From Pseudomonadota bacterium (GTDB lineage Bacteria > Desulfobacterota > Desulfobaccia > Desulfobaccales > 0-14-0-80-60-11), in the NCBI GenBank assembly GCA_018897875.1, contig JAHIKF010000289.1:1-28575 (forward strand): DNA of 28,575 bases, read 5' to 3'. The position numbers and the translations under genes were made by a program. This document shows positions 1 through 6,913 of this stretch, piece by piece (position 1 is the first letter of the stretch; every line of letters begins with the position of its first letter). The notes beneath the pieces were generated by a model, which saw nothing but the letters and a program-made list of their open reading frames with translations, did no database searches and was not told where the DNA came from.

Positions 1-158
1 ATGTATCAACGCCTTAAATCCGAATAATAACTATTGGATATGATTATAATAGCAAAAACTACCAGTAAAATCTGATCATTGCCTACTCGACCCTGCCGGT
101 GGAAGGGCTTAAATGGGCGTCAATCTTTTATTACTGCTTACCGCTCACGGCTCACTGC
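1..158. other. AT-rich non-coding left edge
   Basis: No convincing gene is visible on either strand. The first 90 bases are AT-rich. Bases 130-158 carry a simple run of GCTCAC-like words. The stretch lies downstream of the 3' end of the etf operon and its short purB-like tail. Confidence 0.5.
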
Positions 159-260
159 TCACTTCCCGAACACCCGGGCCAAAATTTCATCTACGTGGCG
201 GAAATAGCGGTTGAGATCGAAAATCGCCTCAATCTCCGCCGGGGTCCGGGGTTGGCTGAT
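159..260 (-). pseudogene. C-terminal remnant resembling adenylosuccinate lyase
   Basis: Directly after the etfA stop, and in the same frame, 33 sense codons run to a TGA at 161-159. The peptide contains TPAEIEAIFDLNRYFRHVDE and ends ILARVFGK. That pattern (T-x-E-E/I, FD-L, HVD-x-I-x-RVF at the very end) is how I remember the C-terminus of PurB-type adenylosuccinate lyases. There is no start codon or ribosome site, and no room for the catalytic domains. It is therefore a relic, or a tail produced by recombination. Reading through the etfA TGA is possible but unlikely, because etfA already has a normal end. The family assignment comes from memory of the motif and is moderate. Confidence 0.45.
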
Positions 261-1265
261 TCAATGCGGCTGCTTCCCCCCCAGCCGGCGGCGAATCTCC
301 TCCAGCAACGGGGGCATAATCTCCCGGAAATCCCCGACAATGCAGATATCCGCCACCTCAAAAAGGGAGGCCTTGGGGTCGGAATTAATGGCCACTACCA
401 GTTCTGATCCGTCCATACCCACCACATGGTGCGACATGCCGGAGATGCCCACCCCGATATAGAGACGGGGCCGGATGGTTTTGCCGCTCTGGCCGATCAT
501 CTGCTCCTCTGAGGCCCAGCCTTCGTCCACCGGCGGGCGGGTGGCGCCCACCGCGCCGCCCAAAAGTGCCGCCAGTTCTTCCAGCAGTTTCCAGCCTTCC
601 GGCCCCCCGATGCCCCAGCCGCCCGCGATCACCACCTCGGCGGTCTCCAAGGCCCTGGTCTTGGGCTCCTCACGGTCAATTGACAGGATTTTAGGTCCTG
701 AGACGTCCAGGTCCTCGCCCACGGTCAAGGTGATGACCCGACCCGACCTCCTGGAAGATTCACACTTCTGCATCACTCCGGGCATCACGGTGGCCATCTG
801 GGGGCGATGGTCCGGACACCGGATGGTGGCGACGACGCCGCCGCCCCAGCCGGGAACCATTTGCAAGAGGTTGCCGTTGGCATCCCACTGCAGATCGATG
901 CAATGGGCCGAAAGGCCGGTCTTGAGGCGCGCCGCCAGGCGCGGGGCCAGTTCCACCCCCATGCGGGTAGCTCCGAACAGCAGGACGGACGGGTGGCGTT
1001 CCCGGCAGGCCCTGGTCAATACATCGGTATAAGGCAATAAGCGATACGTCTCCAGCGCCGGATGCTCCGCCACCAGGACCAGATCGGCCCCGTGATTGAT
1101 AATCCGGTCGGCCAACGGCGCTACCTCGGCGCCCAAGAGGATGGCAGCCACCGTACTTCCCGAGACCTCGGCCAGTTCCCTCGCCTTGCCCAGAAGCTCC
1201 AGGCCCACCTCGTGCAACACCCCGCCCCGCTGCTCCATGAACACCCAAATCTGCGATTTTTCCAT
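261..1265 (-). CDS. etfA: Electron transfer flavoprotein alpha subunit
   Basis: This is the FAD-carrying alpha subunit of the heterodimeric flavoprotein that takes electrons from acyl-CoA dehydrogenase and passes them to the membrane quinone pool. The 334 residues are the usual family length. The C-terminal FAD domain is plain: LGGAVGATRPPVDEGW, then QSGKTIRPRLYIGVGISG, then SELVVAINSDPKASLFEVAD and a VGDF segment near the end. The N-terminal half (about residues 1-190) is the ETF alpha/beta fold. The ATG at 1265 is preceded by AGAGGAAAT about 10 bases away. It is the last gene of the TetR-acd-etfB-etfA set, 17 bases after etfB. Whether it is a canonical or a bifurcating ETF cannot be decided here. 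Confidence 0.95.
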   Translation of the reverse strand: MEKSQIWVFMEQRGGVLHEVGLELLGKARELAEVSGSTVAAILLGAEVAPLADRIINHGADLVLVAEHPALETYRLLPYTDVLTRACRERHPSVLLFGATRMGVELAPRLAARLKTGLSAHCIDLQWDANGNLLQMVPGWGGGVVATIRCPDHRPQMATVMPGVMQKCESSRRSGRVITLTVGEDLDVSGPKILSIDREEPKTRALETAEVVIAGGWGIGGPEGWKLLEELAALLGGAVGATRPPVDEGWASEEQMIGQSGKTIRPRLYIGVGISGMSHHVVGMDGSELVVAINSDPKASLFEVADICIVGDFREIMPPLLEEIRRRLGGKQPH

Positions 1266-1282
1266 GTGGCTACGATTTCCTC

Positions 1283-2080
1283 TTACACTATTCCCAGTTG
1301 ACTGATTTTGTCCGCCAAGAGACGGGCGATCTCCTCCGGGCTGCCTTCAAGCCGTAGGCCCTGGCGCACCTTGCGGCGTATCAGCAGGTCGGCCATTTGG
1401 GTGGGGGAGCCCCCCAAGCCGATCAGCCCGGCGCCCAGATGCAGGTCGGCATTGGTCCACACGGCGATCTCCCGGGTTTCCGCCGCCATGATTTCGAGAA
1501 AGGAAGTATAGCGCGGCTTATTGGCTTCCTTGGTGAAAGAGAGCAGCAGAGGAAATTCGGCCTCAAGTTTGACCAAGCCCTGTTCAATCTTCTGGGTTAC
1601 CAGCAACGGTCCTGCCGGCCTGAATTCCATGGCGCTGACGTGCATAATATTGGGAATCCCCAGGAGCTCGGCGACTTGGGAAGGGACCTGGGACGTGGAG
1701 CCGTCCAGGGTGAAATTGCCGCAACAAATCAGGTCAAAGGGCGAAAGGCGCCCGATGGCCGCGGCCAGAATCCGGGAGGTCGCCAGGGTGTCGGAGCCGG
1801 CGAACCACTGGTCCGACAGGAGCACCGCCCGGTCGGCTCCCATGGCCAGCGCCTCCCGCAAAACCGGCCGGGTGGAGGCGGGGGCCATGGCCAGCAGCAC
1901 CACTTCCGCGCCGTGGGCGTCTTTAATTTCCAGGGCGGCTTCCAGGGCCTGCTTGTCCAAGGGGTTGATCACACTGGGAATCCCCTCGCGAATCAACGTC
2001 TTGGTCACGGGGTCCATAGCGAGCCGGTCCCAGGCCTTCGGGTCCGGGACCGGCTTGATGCAAACAATAATTTTCTCCAT
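1283..2080 (-). CDS. etfB: Electron transfer flavoprotein beta subunit
   Basis: This is the partner of EtfA; in the family it binds AMP (or a second FAD in bifurcating types) and docks the dehydrogenase. It has 265 residues and opens with MEKIIVCIKPVPD, a typical EtfB start. The core signature is present: EALAMGADRAVLLSD, FAGSDTLATSRILAAAI and DLICCGNFTLDGSTSQVP, followed by VAELLGIPNI. AAGGA lies a few bases before the ATG. It starts 12 bases after the acyl-CoA dehydrogenase and 17 bases before etfA, so all three are very probably co-transcribed. Confidence 0.95.
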   Translation of the reverse strand: MEKIIVCIKPVPDPKAWDRLAMDPVTKTLIREGIPSVINPLDKQALEAALEIKDAHGAEVVLLAMAPASTRPVLREALAMGADRAVLLSDQWFAGSDTLATSRILAAAIGRLSPFDLICCGNFTLDGSTSQVPSQVAELLGIPNIMHVSAMEFRPAGPLLVTQKIEQGLVKLEAEFPLLLSFTKEANKPRYTSFLEIMAAETREIAVWTNADLHLGAGLIGLGGSPTQMADLLIRRKVRQGLRLEGSPEEIARLLADKISQLGIV

Positions 2081-2092
2081 GGTTCCTTGCTC

Positions 2093-3244
2093 TTAGCCTT
2101 TCTTTTGGAACGGCGCCAGTGCCGCCCTCCCGATGACCACCTTGCCGATTTGTCCGGTGCCGCCCGCGGATATGGTCACCATGGCATCCCGTAGGAGACG
2201 TTGGACCTTGTATTCCTGCATTATGCCGTAGGCTCCGTGAATTTCGATGGCCTTCTTGGCGCAGTTCGCCGCCGCATCGCAGGTGTAAGATTTGGCCATG
2301 GCGCTTTCCGTGTCAAACCGCATATTCTGGTCCTTCATCCAACTGGCCCGGTAGCACAGCAGTCGGCAAATGTCCAACTCCGTGTAAATCTCGGCCACCG
2401 CAAAGCTGATTGCCTGGAGGAAGCTGATGGGTTTGCCATAGAGAACCCTTTCATTGGCGAATTTGGCGGCCTCTTCATAACAAGCCTGGAGAATCCCCAG
2501 GGCCACCGCGGCCATGCCGGTTCTGCCGCTTTCACTGACGGTCTTCAGGGCTACCCCCAGACCGCCGCCTTCCTGGCCCATGATACTTTCCCGGGGAATT
2601 TCGCAATTGTCGAACACCAACTCTCCGGTATTGGAGCCCCGGAGACCGAATTTGTGCTCCACCCGCCCGGTCTTGGCCCCGGGGGCGTCCTTGTCAACCA
2701 TGAAGGCGGTGAGACCTTTGGGGCCCTCCCCGGTTCTGGCCAGCACCAGCCAAAAATCGGACGTATGGGAATTGGTGATGAAGCACTTTCTCCCGTTCAG
2801 GATCCAGGTGTCGCCTTTCAATGCGGCCGTGGATTGCAGCCCCAAAATGTCCGAGCCCCCGGAAGGCTCGGTAATGGCCACGCACCCCATGGTTTCGCCC
2901 CGGGCCAGGGGGGGCAGGTACTTCTTTTTCTGGGCCTCGGTGCCGAAATCATTGAGTGCGGCAATGGCCATGTGGTGCACCTGCATGCCCATGGAAACGG
3001 CCGCACAGATGCGGGCCATCTCCTCTAGGACGATAGTCCGGGCCATATACCCCAGGCCGACGCCCTCGTACTCCCGGGGAGCCATGATGCCGGTGATCCC
3101 CAGTTTGGCCATGGGTTTGAGAAGGTCCAGGGCAAAATCTCCGGTCTCTTCCATGGCGTCTATTTTGGGGGTGATCTCGCTTTCGGCAAATTCTCTCGCC
3201 GATTTTCTGAGCAACTCCTCTCGTTCCGACAGCTTGAAGTCCAT
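2093..3244 (-). CDS. Acyl-CoA dehydrogenase, atypical active site
   Basis: This FAD enzyme introduces the alpha-beta double bond in acyl-CoA and hands electrons to the adjacent ETF. I chose the ATG at 3244 (383 residues, starting MDFKLSERE) over an upstream in-frame start because AAAGGAGGGAG sits just before it. The N-terminal helices, the middle beta domain (CVAITEPSGGSD at about 121-132) and the C-terminal four-helix domain are all present. The usual YEGT catalytic motif is replaced by SAGGTGQI at 359-366. The alternative helix-G glutamate of isovaleryl-type enzymes aligns with G240 in SESGR. E238 is the nearest acid. The substrate cannot be read from sequence; beta-oxidation or branched/aromatic acid breakdown are options. 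A likely operator lies at 3267-3280. Confidence 0.92.
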   Translation of the reverse strand: MDFKLSEREELLRKSAREFAESEITPKIDAMEETGDFALDLLKPMAKLGITGIMAPREYEGVGLGYMARTIVLEEMARICAAVSMGMQVHHMAIAALNDFGTEAQKKKYLPPLARGETMGCVAITEPSGGSDILGLQSTAALKGDTWILNGRKCFITNSHTSDFWLVLARTGEGPKGLTAFMVDKDAPGAKTGRVEHKFGLRGSNTGELVFDNCEIPRESIMGQEGGGLGVALKTVSESGRTGMAAVALGILQACYEEAAKFANERVLYGKPISFLQAISFAVAEIYTELDICRLLCYRASWMKDQNMRFDTESAMAKSYTCDAAANCAKKAIEIHGAYGIMQEYKVQRLLRDAMVTISAGGTGQIGKVVIGRAALAPFQKKG

Positions 3245-3266
3245 AAAACTCCCTCCTTTTAGGATA

Positions 3267-3280
3267 AGACCGACCGGTCC
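3267..3280 (-). promoter_or_regulatory. Candidate TetR operator before acyl-CoA dehydrogenase
   Basis: The 13-base word AGACCGACCGGTC occurs here and again at 3958-3970 in front of the TetR gene. Its core GACCGGTC is palindromic. It sits 23-36 bases upstream of the dehydrogenase ATG, where a bound repressor could block a promoter. That the neighbouring TetR protein binds it is an inference from the shared motif and the gene order. Confidence 0.6.
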
Positions 3281-3350
3281 CCCTGATGATGGAAAATAAT
3301 TTCTGCCTTGCCGCAAGGAAAGACAGGCCCTCTTTCACTGGGAGAAATTT

Positions 3351-3938
3351 TCAGAGGCTGATCATGGTCAAAAAATCAATCAGACCATTGATGGTGTGAT
3401 CCAGATTCTCCTTTGATTTGTCTGAAGTGTAGGAGACACAGGCGCCCAGGATACCTGAGAAGATAATTTCGGCCGCCATGCCGGGATCAACCCCGTTCCT
3501 CAGGTTGCCCGCGGCCTGTTCTTGGTCCAGCAGGCGCTTAATCATGCCTTTGAACCGATTGAAGCCTTCAGTAACTTCCCTGGCCAGGTGGGGTTGCTGG
3601 TCATGTAATTCCACCGCCAAGGCCACAAAGACACAGCCTCCCGGAAAGTTTTCCGAGTCGGCCAGGTAATGATCCCGATAGTTTTCCAAAATCTGCTTGA
3701 GTTTGCCCAGGGGCCGCTCACAGTGGTTCAAGCCGGCCAGATTTCTCTGCCGCCAGATTTTTCGGGCTTCGCTCAGGGCCGCGAAAAACAGGTCCTCTTT
3801 ACTCTTGAAGTGATTGTAAAGCCCGCCCTTGGAAGTGCCGACGGATTCCAGGATGTCGCTGATGGAAGTGCTCATAAACCCCTTGCTGGAAAATTGGCGC
3901 AGGGCCTCATGAATAATCCTGTCTTTCAGTGACAACAT
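3351..3938 (-). CDS. TetR/AcrR family transcriptional regulator
   Basis: This is a DNA-binding repressor of 195 residues, with a helix-turn-helix at about residues 5-50 (ALRQFSSKGFMSTSISDILE, then SKGGLYNHFKSKEDLF). The C-terminal ligand domain is helical, as in fatty-acid-responsive TetR proteins. The ATG at 3938 is preceded by GAGGGAG at good spacing; an in-frame TTG at 3956 would overlap the operator and is less likely. It is followed on the same strand by acyl-CoA dehydrogenase, etfB and etfA, and the operator-like motif lies before both it and the dehydrogenase. Autoregulation and control of the acd-etf genes by an acyl-CoA or related ligand is the likely role. The ligand is unknown. Confidence 0.9.
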   Translation of the reverse strand: MLSLKDRIIHEALRQFSSKGFMSTSISDILESVGTSKGGLYNHFKSKEDLFFAALSEARKIWRQRNLAGLNHCERPLGKLKQILENYRDHYLADSENFPGGCVFVALAVELHDQQPHLAREVTEGFNRFKGMIKRLLDQEQAAGNLRNGVDPGMAAEIIFSGILGACVSYTSDKSKENLDHTINGLIDFLTMISL

Positions 3939-3957
3939 GTGAACTCCCTCAGGCAAG

Positions 3958-3973
3958 AGACCGACCGGTCGGT
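3958..3973 (-). promoter_or_regulatory. Perfect 14-bp palindrome, likely TetR autoregulatory operator
   Basis: ACCGACCGGTCGGT at 3960-3973 is a perfect 14-base palindrome that starts 21 bases upstream of the TetR ATG. Thirteen bases at its left side recur before the acyl-CoA dehydrogenase. The size, symmetry and placement fit a TetR-family autoregulatory site. Confidence 0.7.
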
Positions 3974-4125
3974 TTCTATCCGAAATATATCGGCGCCAGG
4001 CTTACTTGTCAATGCTTTTTTAACTGCCGGGTACGCCTCTGTCCGGTAACATCAGACTAGATTGGCAACCGGTTGTCATGAGGTGTTATAGCGTTTGCCA
4101 TAAATTCCTTCCGTTTGGAGGTTCT

Positions 4126-4260
4126 CAAATCCCCCTAAATCCCCAGCGGCAAACGGGGACTTTAACAGCAATTATTAGCAGTTCCCCCCTTTTTTTAAGG
4201 GGGGCAGGGGGGATTTTCATCCTCGGTGGTGAACCATTTGTGGTTCATGGACGTTTAGCC
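4126..4260. repeat. Composite dispersed repeat, copy A
   Basis: This is the first of four related elements. The order is a block beginning AAATCCCCCTAAATCCCC with a degenerate first hairpin, a second hairpin of CCCCCC(T)nAAGGGGGG followed by CAGGGGGGATTTT, and a tail ending CATGGACGTTTAG. The related copies are at 14260-14402, 19081-19162 and 20933-21108. It fills most of the 595-base gap between the TetR gene and feoB. Confidence 0.75.
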
Positions 4261-4298
4261 GGGGGAGGCGCAGTCTGAAACCGGTAACAGCAAACCCC

Positions 4299-4321
4299 CC
4301 TCTCCCCCAATGGGGGAGAGG
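4299..4321. repeat. Short perfect inverted repeat
   Basis: CCTCTCCCCC and GGGGGAGAGG flank a three-base AAT loop, and a GGTCAGGGTGAGGGGG tail follows. It would fold into a strong hairpin on either strand. There is no T-tract, so a dispersed palindrome is more likely than a terminator. Confidence 0.6.
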
Positions 4322-4411
4322 GTCAGGGTGAGGGGGAAGTAATTTCCACGAAGCAAGCACTGGGTGAGCGAATTTATCACCTGTTGTTTAGCCCGCGCCG
4401 TTTGCCTATAA

Positions 4412-4537
4412 TCGGGAAGAAGCCCCCTGGGTTACCTGTATGAAAAAGAGGCAGGTCTATTGCAATTGAGACTCAGTAATTATAAACTAAGGGAAATTTG
4501 TGCCAAGGAGATGCTTGAACCCGGCGATTACCCATGA
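4412..4537 (+). other. Open frame overlapping the feoB start (possible leader or relic)
   Basis: A frame open from 4412 ends in a TGA at 4535-4537, and that TGA overlaps the feoB ATG as ATGA. Its last residues are LRLSNYKLREICAKEM then LEPGDYP. Only TTG (4460, 4466) or a late ATG (4511) could start it. AAGGAG at 4505-4510 is about 23 bases from the feoB ATG, and the ATG itself has no ribosome site. A stop at 4516-4518 rules out an earlier feoB start. Translational coupling from an upstream frame would explain this. I do not recognise the peptide; the position would suit a lost feoA, but similarity is not convincing. Confidence 0.25.
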
Positions 4538-6456
4538 TCATTTCCCTCATCGGCCAACCCAATTGCGGTAAAAGCACCATTTTCAATTACTTCAGCGGTT
4601 ACAAGGCTGCGGTCTCCAACTTTCCCGGCACCACGGTAAAATACACCGTCAGTCAGGTGGTGTTCGAAGGCGAAGAACTCACCTGTGTGGACCTGCCCGG
4701 GGTCTATTCCCTCACCTCCATTGACCCGGCGGAACGGGAATCCCGTAACTACCTGCTGGCGGGGAAATCCGACGTTATCGTCAACGTCATTGACGCCTCC
4801 CTCCTGAGCCGCAGCCTGGAACTCACCCTGGAGTTGATGAGTCTGGAGCGCCCCCTGGTGGTGGCCCTGAATATGATGGACGAGGCGGCGCGCAAGGGGA
4901 TCGTCATCGACGCCGCCAAGCTCTCGAAACTTCTGGGCGTGCCGGTGGTGACCACCGTCGCCGCCGCGGGCCGGGGCTTGACCGATCTGTTGCGGGGCGC
5001 CTTGAGCGCCGGCCGGGCCGGAGTGCGCCCGACCCAGACCCTGTTTGCCCGGGACGTGGAAGAAGAGATCGACTCTCTGGCCGACCAGCTGGATTTTGCC
5101 TTTTCCCAAAAATTGAAGCTGCCCTGGCGCTTCATGCTGGTCAAGGCCCTGGAGGACGACCCTTACGTCATCGACGAGATCGGGCGCCGGGACGCCGAGG
5201 CGGTGCATTGGGTGCGCAACAGCCAGAAGATCCTGGCCCAGTCCCACGGCCGGCCTCCGGAAACGGTGATCTCCTCCGAGCGCCATGCCTTAAGCGTCAA
5301 TATCTTCGAGCACGTGGCGGTGGTTAAGCCCGCCACCAAACCCGGCTGGCGCGAGCGCCTGGATACGATCGCCACCGATAGATTTTGGGGCTATGCCCTG
5401 TTGGTCGCAGTTCTGACCGCTTTTTTCCAGGTGGTCTTCCGGTTCGGCCAGTACACCGAGAACTTCCTGACGGGCTATTTAACCGCGGCCCAGGAGTTTT
5501 GCAAGGCCTGGCTGGGGGTCCATAACCTGACCTACAGCCTGGTGGAGGGCCTGCTCATGGGCATCTTCGGGGGCGTGGCCATCGTGCTGCCCTACCTCTT
5601 GCCCTTTCTCGTCGGCCTGGCCCTCCTGGAGGACAGCGGCTACCTGCCCCGGGTGGCCTTCCTCATGGACAACTTCATGCACTTCCTGGGGCTCCACGGC
5701 AAGTCCATCATCCCCTTCATCCTGGGCTACGGCTGCAGCGTGCCCGCGGTGATGTCCACCCGCATCCTGGAGAGCCCCCGGGACCGGCTGGTGGTCTCCA
5801 TGCTGGCGGTGCTGGTGCCGTGTTCGGCCCGCTCGGTGATCATCTTCGCCCTGGTGGCCTATGCCCTGGGGCCTTACTGGGCCCTGGGGGTTTACTTCTT
5901 CAACCTGGTGGTTATCGCCTTTTTGGGCAAGGTGTCAACCTGGATTTTGCCCGAGGTCTCCCCGGGGCTGCTCATGGAAATCCCGGAATACCGCTTCCCC
6001 ACCTGGAAAAACGTCTCCCGCAAGTCCTGGCATAGTCTTAAGGAATTCATCGTCATCGCCTGGCCCATCCTCATTGTGGGCAGCCTGATCCTGAGCCTCC
6101 TGCAGTTTTACCACCTGGAGGTGTACGTCAACGACCTCTGCCTCCCCTTCACCGCGCTCCTGGGCCTGCCCGCGGTGTTGGGCACCACCCTGATCTTCGG
6201 GATCATGCGCAAAGAACTGGCCCTGGTCATGCTCGCCGAGGCCCTGGGCACCGCCCAGATCACCACCGCGCTCAGCCTCACCCAACTCCTCACCTTCACC
6301 ATCTTCGTGCTGTTTTACGTCCCCTGCGCCTCCACCGTCGCGGCCATGAGCCGGGAACTGGGCTGGAAGGCCGCCGCCACGGCCGTGGCCCTGTCGCTCA
6401 TCCTGGCCCTGATCCTGGGCCTGCTGACCCGGGGCTTCGGGGCCCTGGTTTTCTGA
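4534..6456 (+). CDS. feoB: Ferrous iron transporter FeoB
   Basis: This inner-membrane Fe(II) uptake protein carries an N-terminal G domain. It has 640 residues, shorter than the roughly 770 of E. coli FeoB. The G domain shows G1 GQPNCGKS (7-14), the switch PGTT (31-34), G3 DLPG (53-56) and G4 NMMD (113-116). The membrane part has both Gate segments: GCSVPAVMSTR with VPCSARSVIIFAL in the first, and FYVPCASTVAAMSRE in the second, plus the conserved RKELAL. No feoA or FeoC-like gene adjoins it in the window. The ATG has no ribosome site of its own and overlaps the stop of an upstream frame. An imperfect palindrome near 4464-4480 might be a metal-regulator site, but it is too weak to call. Confidence 0.95.
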   Translation: MIISLIGQPNCGKSTIFNYFSGYKAAVSNFPGTTVKYTVSQVVFEGEELTCVDLPGVYSLTSIDPAERESRNYLLAGKSDVIVNVIDASLLSRSLELTLELMSLERPLVVALNMMDEAARKGIVIDAAKLSKLLGVPVVTTVAAAGRGLTDLLRGALSAGRAGVRPTQTLFARDVEEEIDSLADQLDFAFSQKLKLPWRFMLVKALEDDPYVIDEIGRRDAEAVHWVRNSQKILAQSHGRPPETVISSERHALSVNIFEHVAVVKPATKPGWRERLDTIATDRFWGYALLVAVLTAFFQVVFRFGQYTENFLTGYLTAAQEFCKAWLGVHNLTYSLVEGLLMGIFGGVAIVLPYLLPFLVGLALLEDSGYLPRVAFLMDNFMHFLGLHGKSIIPFILGYGCSVPAVMSTRILESPRDRLVVSMLAVLVPCSARSVIIFALVAYALGPYWALGVYFFNLVVIAFLGKVSTWILPEVSPGLLMEIPEYRFPTWKNVSRKSWHSLKEFIVIAWPILIVGSLILSLLQFYHLEVYVNDLCLPFTALLGLPAVLGTTLIFGIMRKELALVMLAEALGTAQITTALSLTQLLTFTIFVLFYVPCASTVAAMSRELGWKAAATAVALSLILALILGLLTRGFGALVF

Positions 6457-6913
6457 GAGATAACTGTTGAAAGGAGCGGGGGATTGGTAGCCAAAGGCGT
6501 CTCGCCCGTGGTCCCCCCGCCCGCCCCTCAAACTCCCCTCCCATCCCTCGGTAACCGTAGGGGCGACCCGCCGGGTCGCCCCTGGAAGTTCTCATCCGAA
6601 TTACAGTGGCAAGATATTGAGCGGTTCCACCTGGGCGGGAAATTGCGGATAGGAGACTGTTTTGGATTCTAAAAGAACACCGGGGCACCCTGACTGCTTG
6701 ACTTTGCACATAGGAGCATATTCAATTTTATTTAAAATTACTTAGGTCCGCCCCTGGCTTGGGAAAAATCGTTGGATAAATTTAAATGTACTAATGGAAA
6801 TATAAACTATAATATAAAGCTAAAAATGGCTTGAGTGTGCTTAATGAAAATGGGTGATGAATCAGGGTTATTCTCCATGGACTTACCCGCCATAACGTGG
6901 TGAGGAGGGCTTT
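6457..6913. other. Gap after feoB: palindrome plus AT-rich promoter region
   Basis: The GC-rich first part holds the inverted repeat at 6558-6583. From about 6715 the sequence turns AT-rich, with TATAAT at 6808-6813, about 100 bases before the next gene. No convincing -35 partner is visible. A 62-codon TTG-started frame at 6484-6672 runs through the palindrome and is not credible as a gene. Confidence 0.4.
6558..6583. repeat. Dispersed palindrome, GGGGCGACCCG type
   Basis: TAGGGGCGACC then CGCC then GGGTCGCCCCT makes a nearly perfect hairpin. A close copy lies at 9091-9114, so the two bracket the SBBP gene. Confidence 0.7.

Noticed and set aside
475..1032. Long plus-strand open frames opposite etfA, etfB and the dehydrogenase
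   Set aside because: They are mirror frames of strongly recognised minus-strand genes, caused by high GC at third positions.
4464..4480. Possible Fur or DtxR box upstream of feoB (GAGACTC region)
   Set aside because: Imperfect symmetry and poor fit to known metal-regulator consensus sequences.
6484..6672. 62-codon TTG-started frame after feoB with an AAAGGAG upstream
   Set aside because: It reads straight through a dispersed palindrome and its translation has no domain-like sequence.
6683..6699. Possible sigma-54 promoter (GGCAC then TGCTT)
   Set aside because: Three departures from the consensus and more than 200 bases from the next gene; too weak to call.
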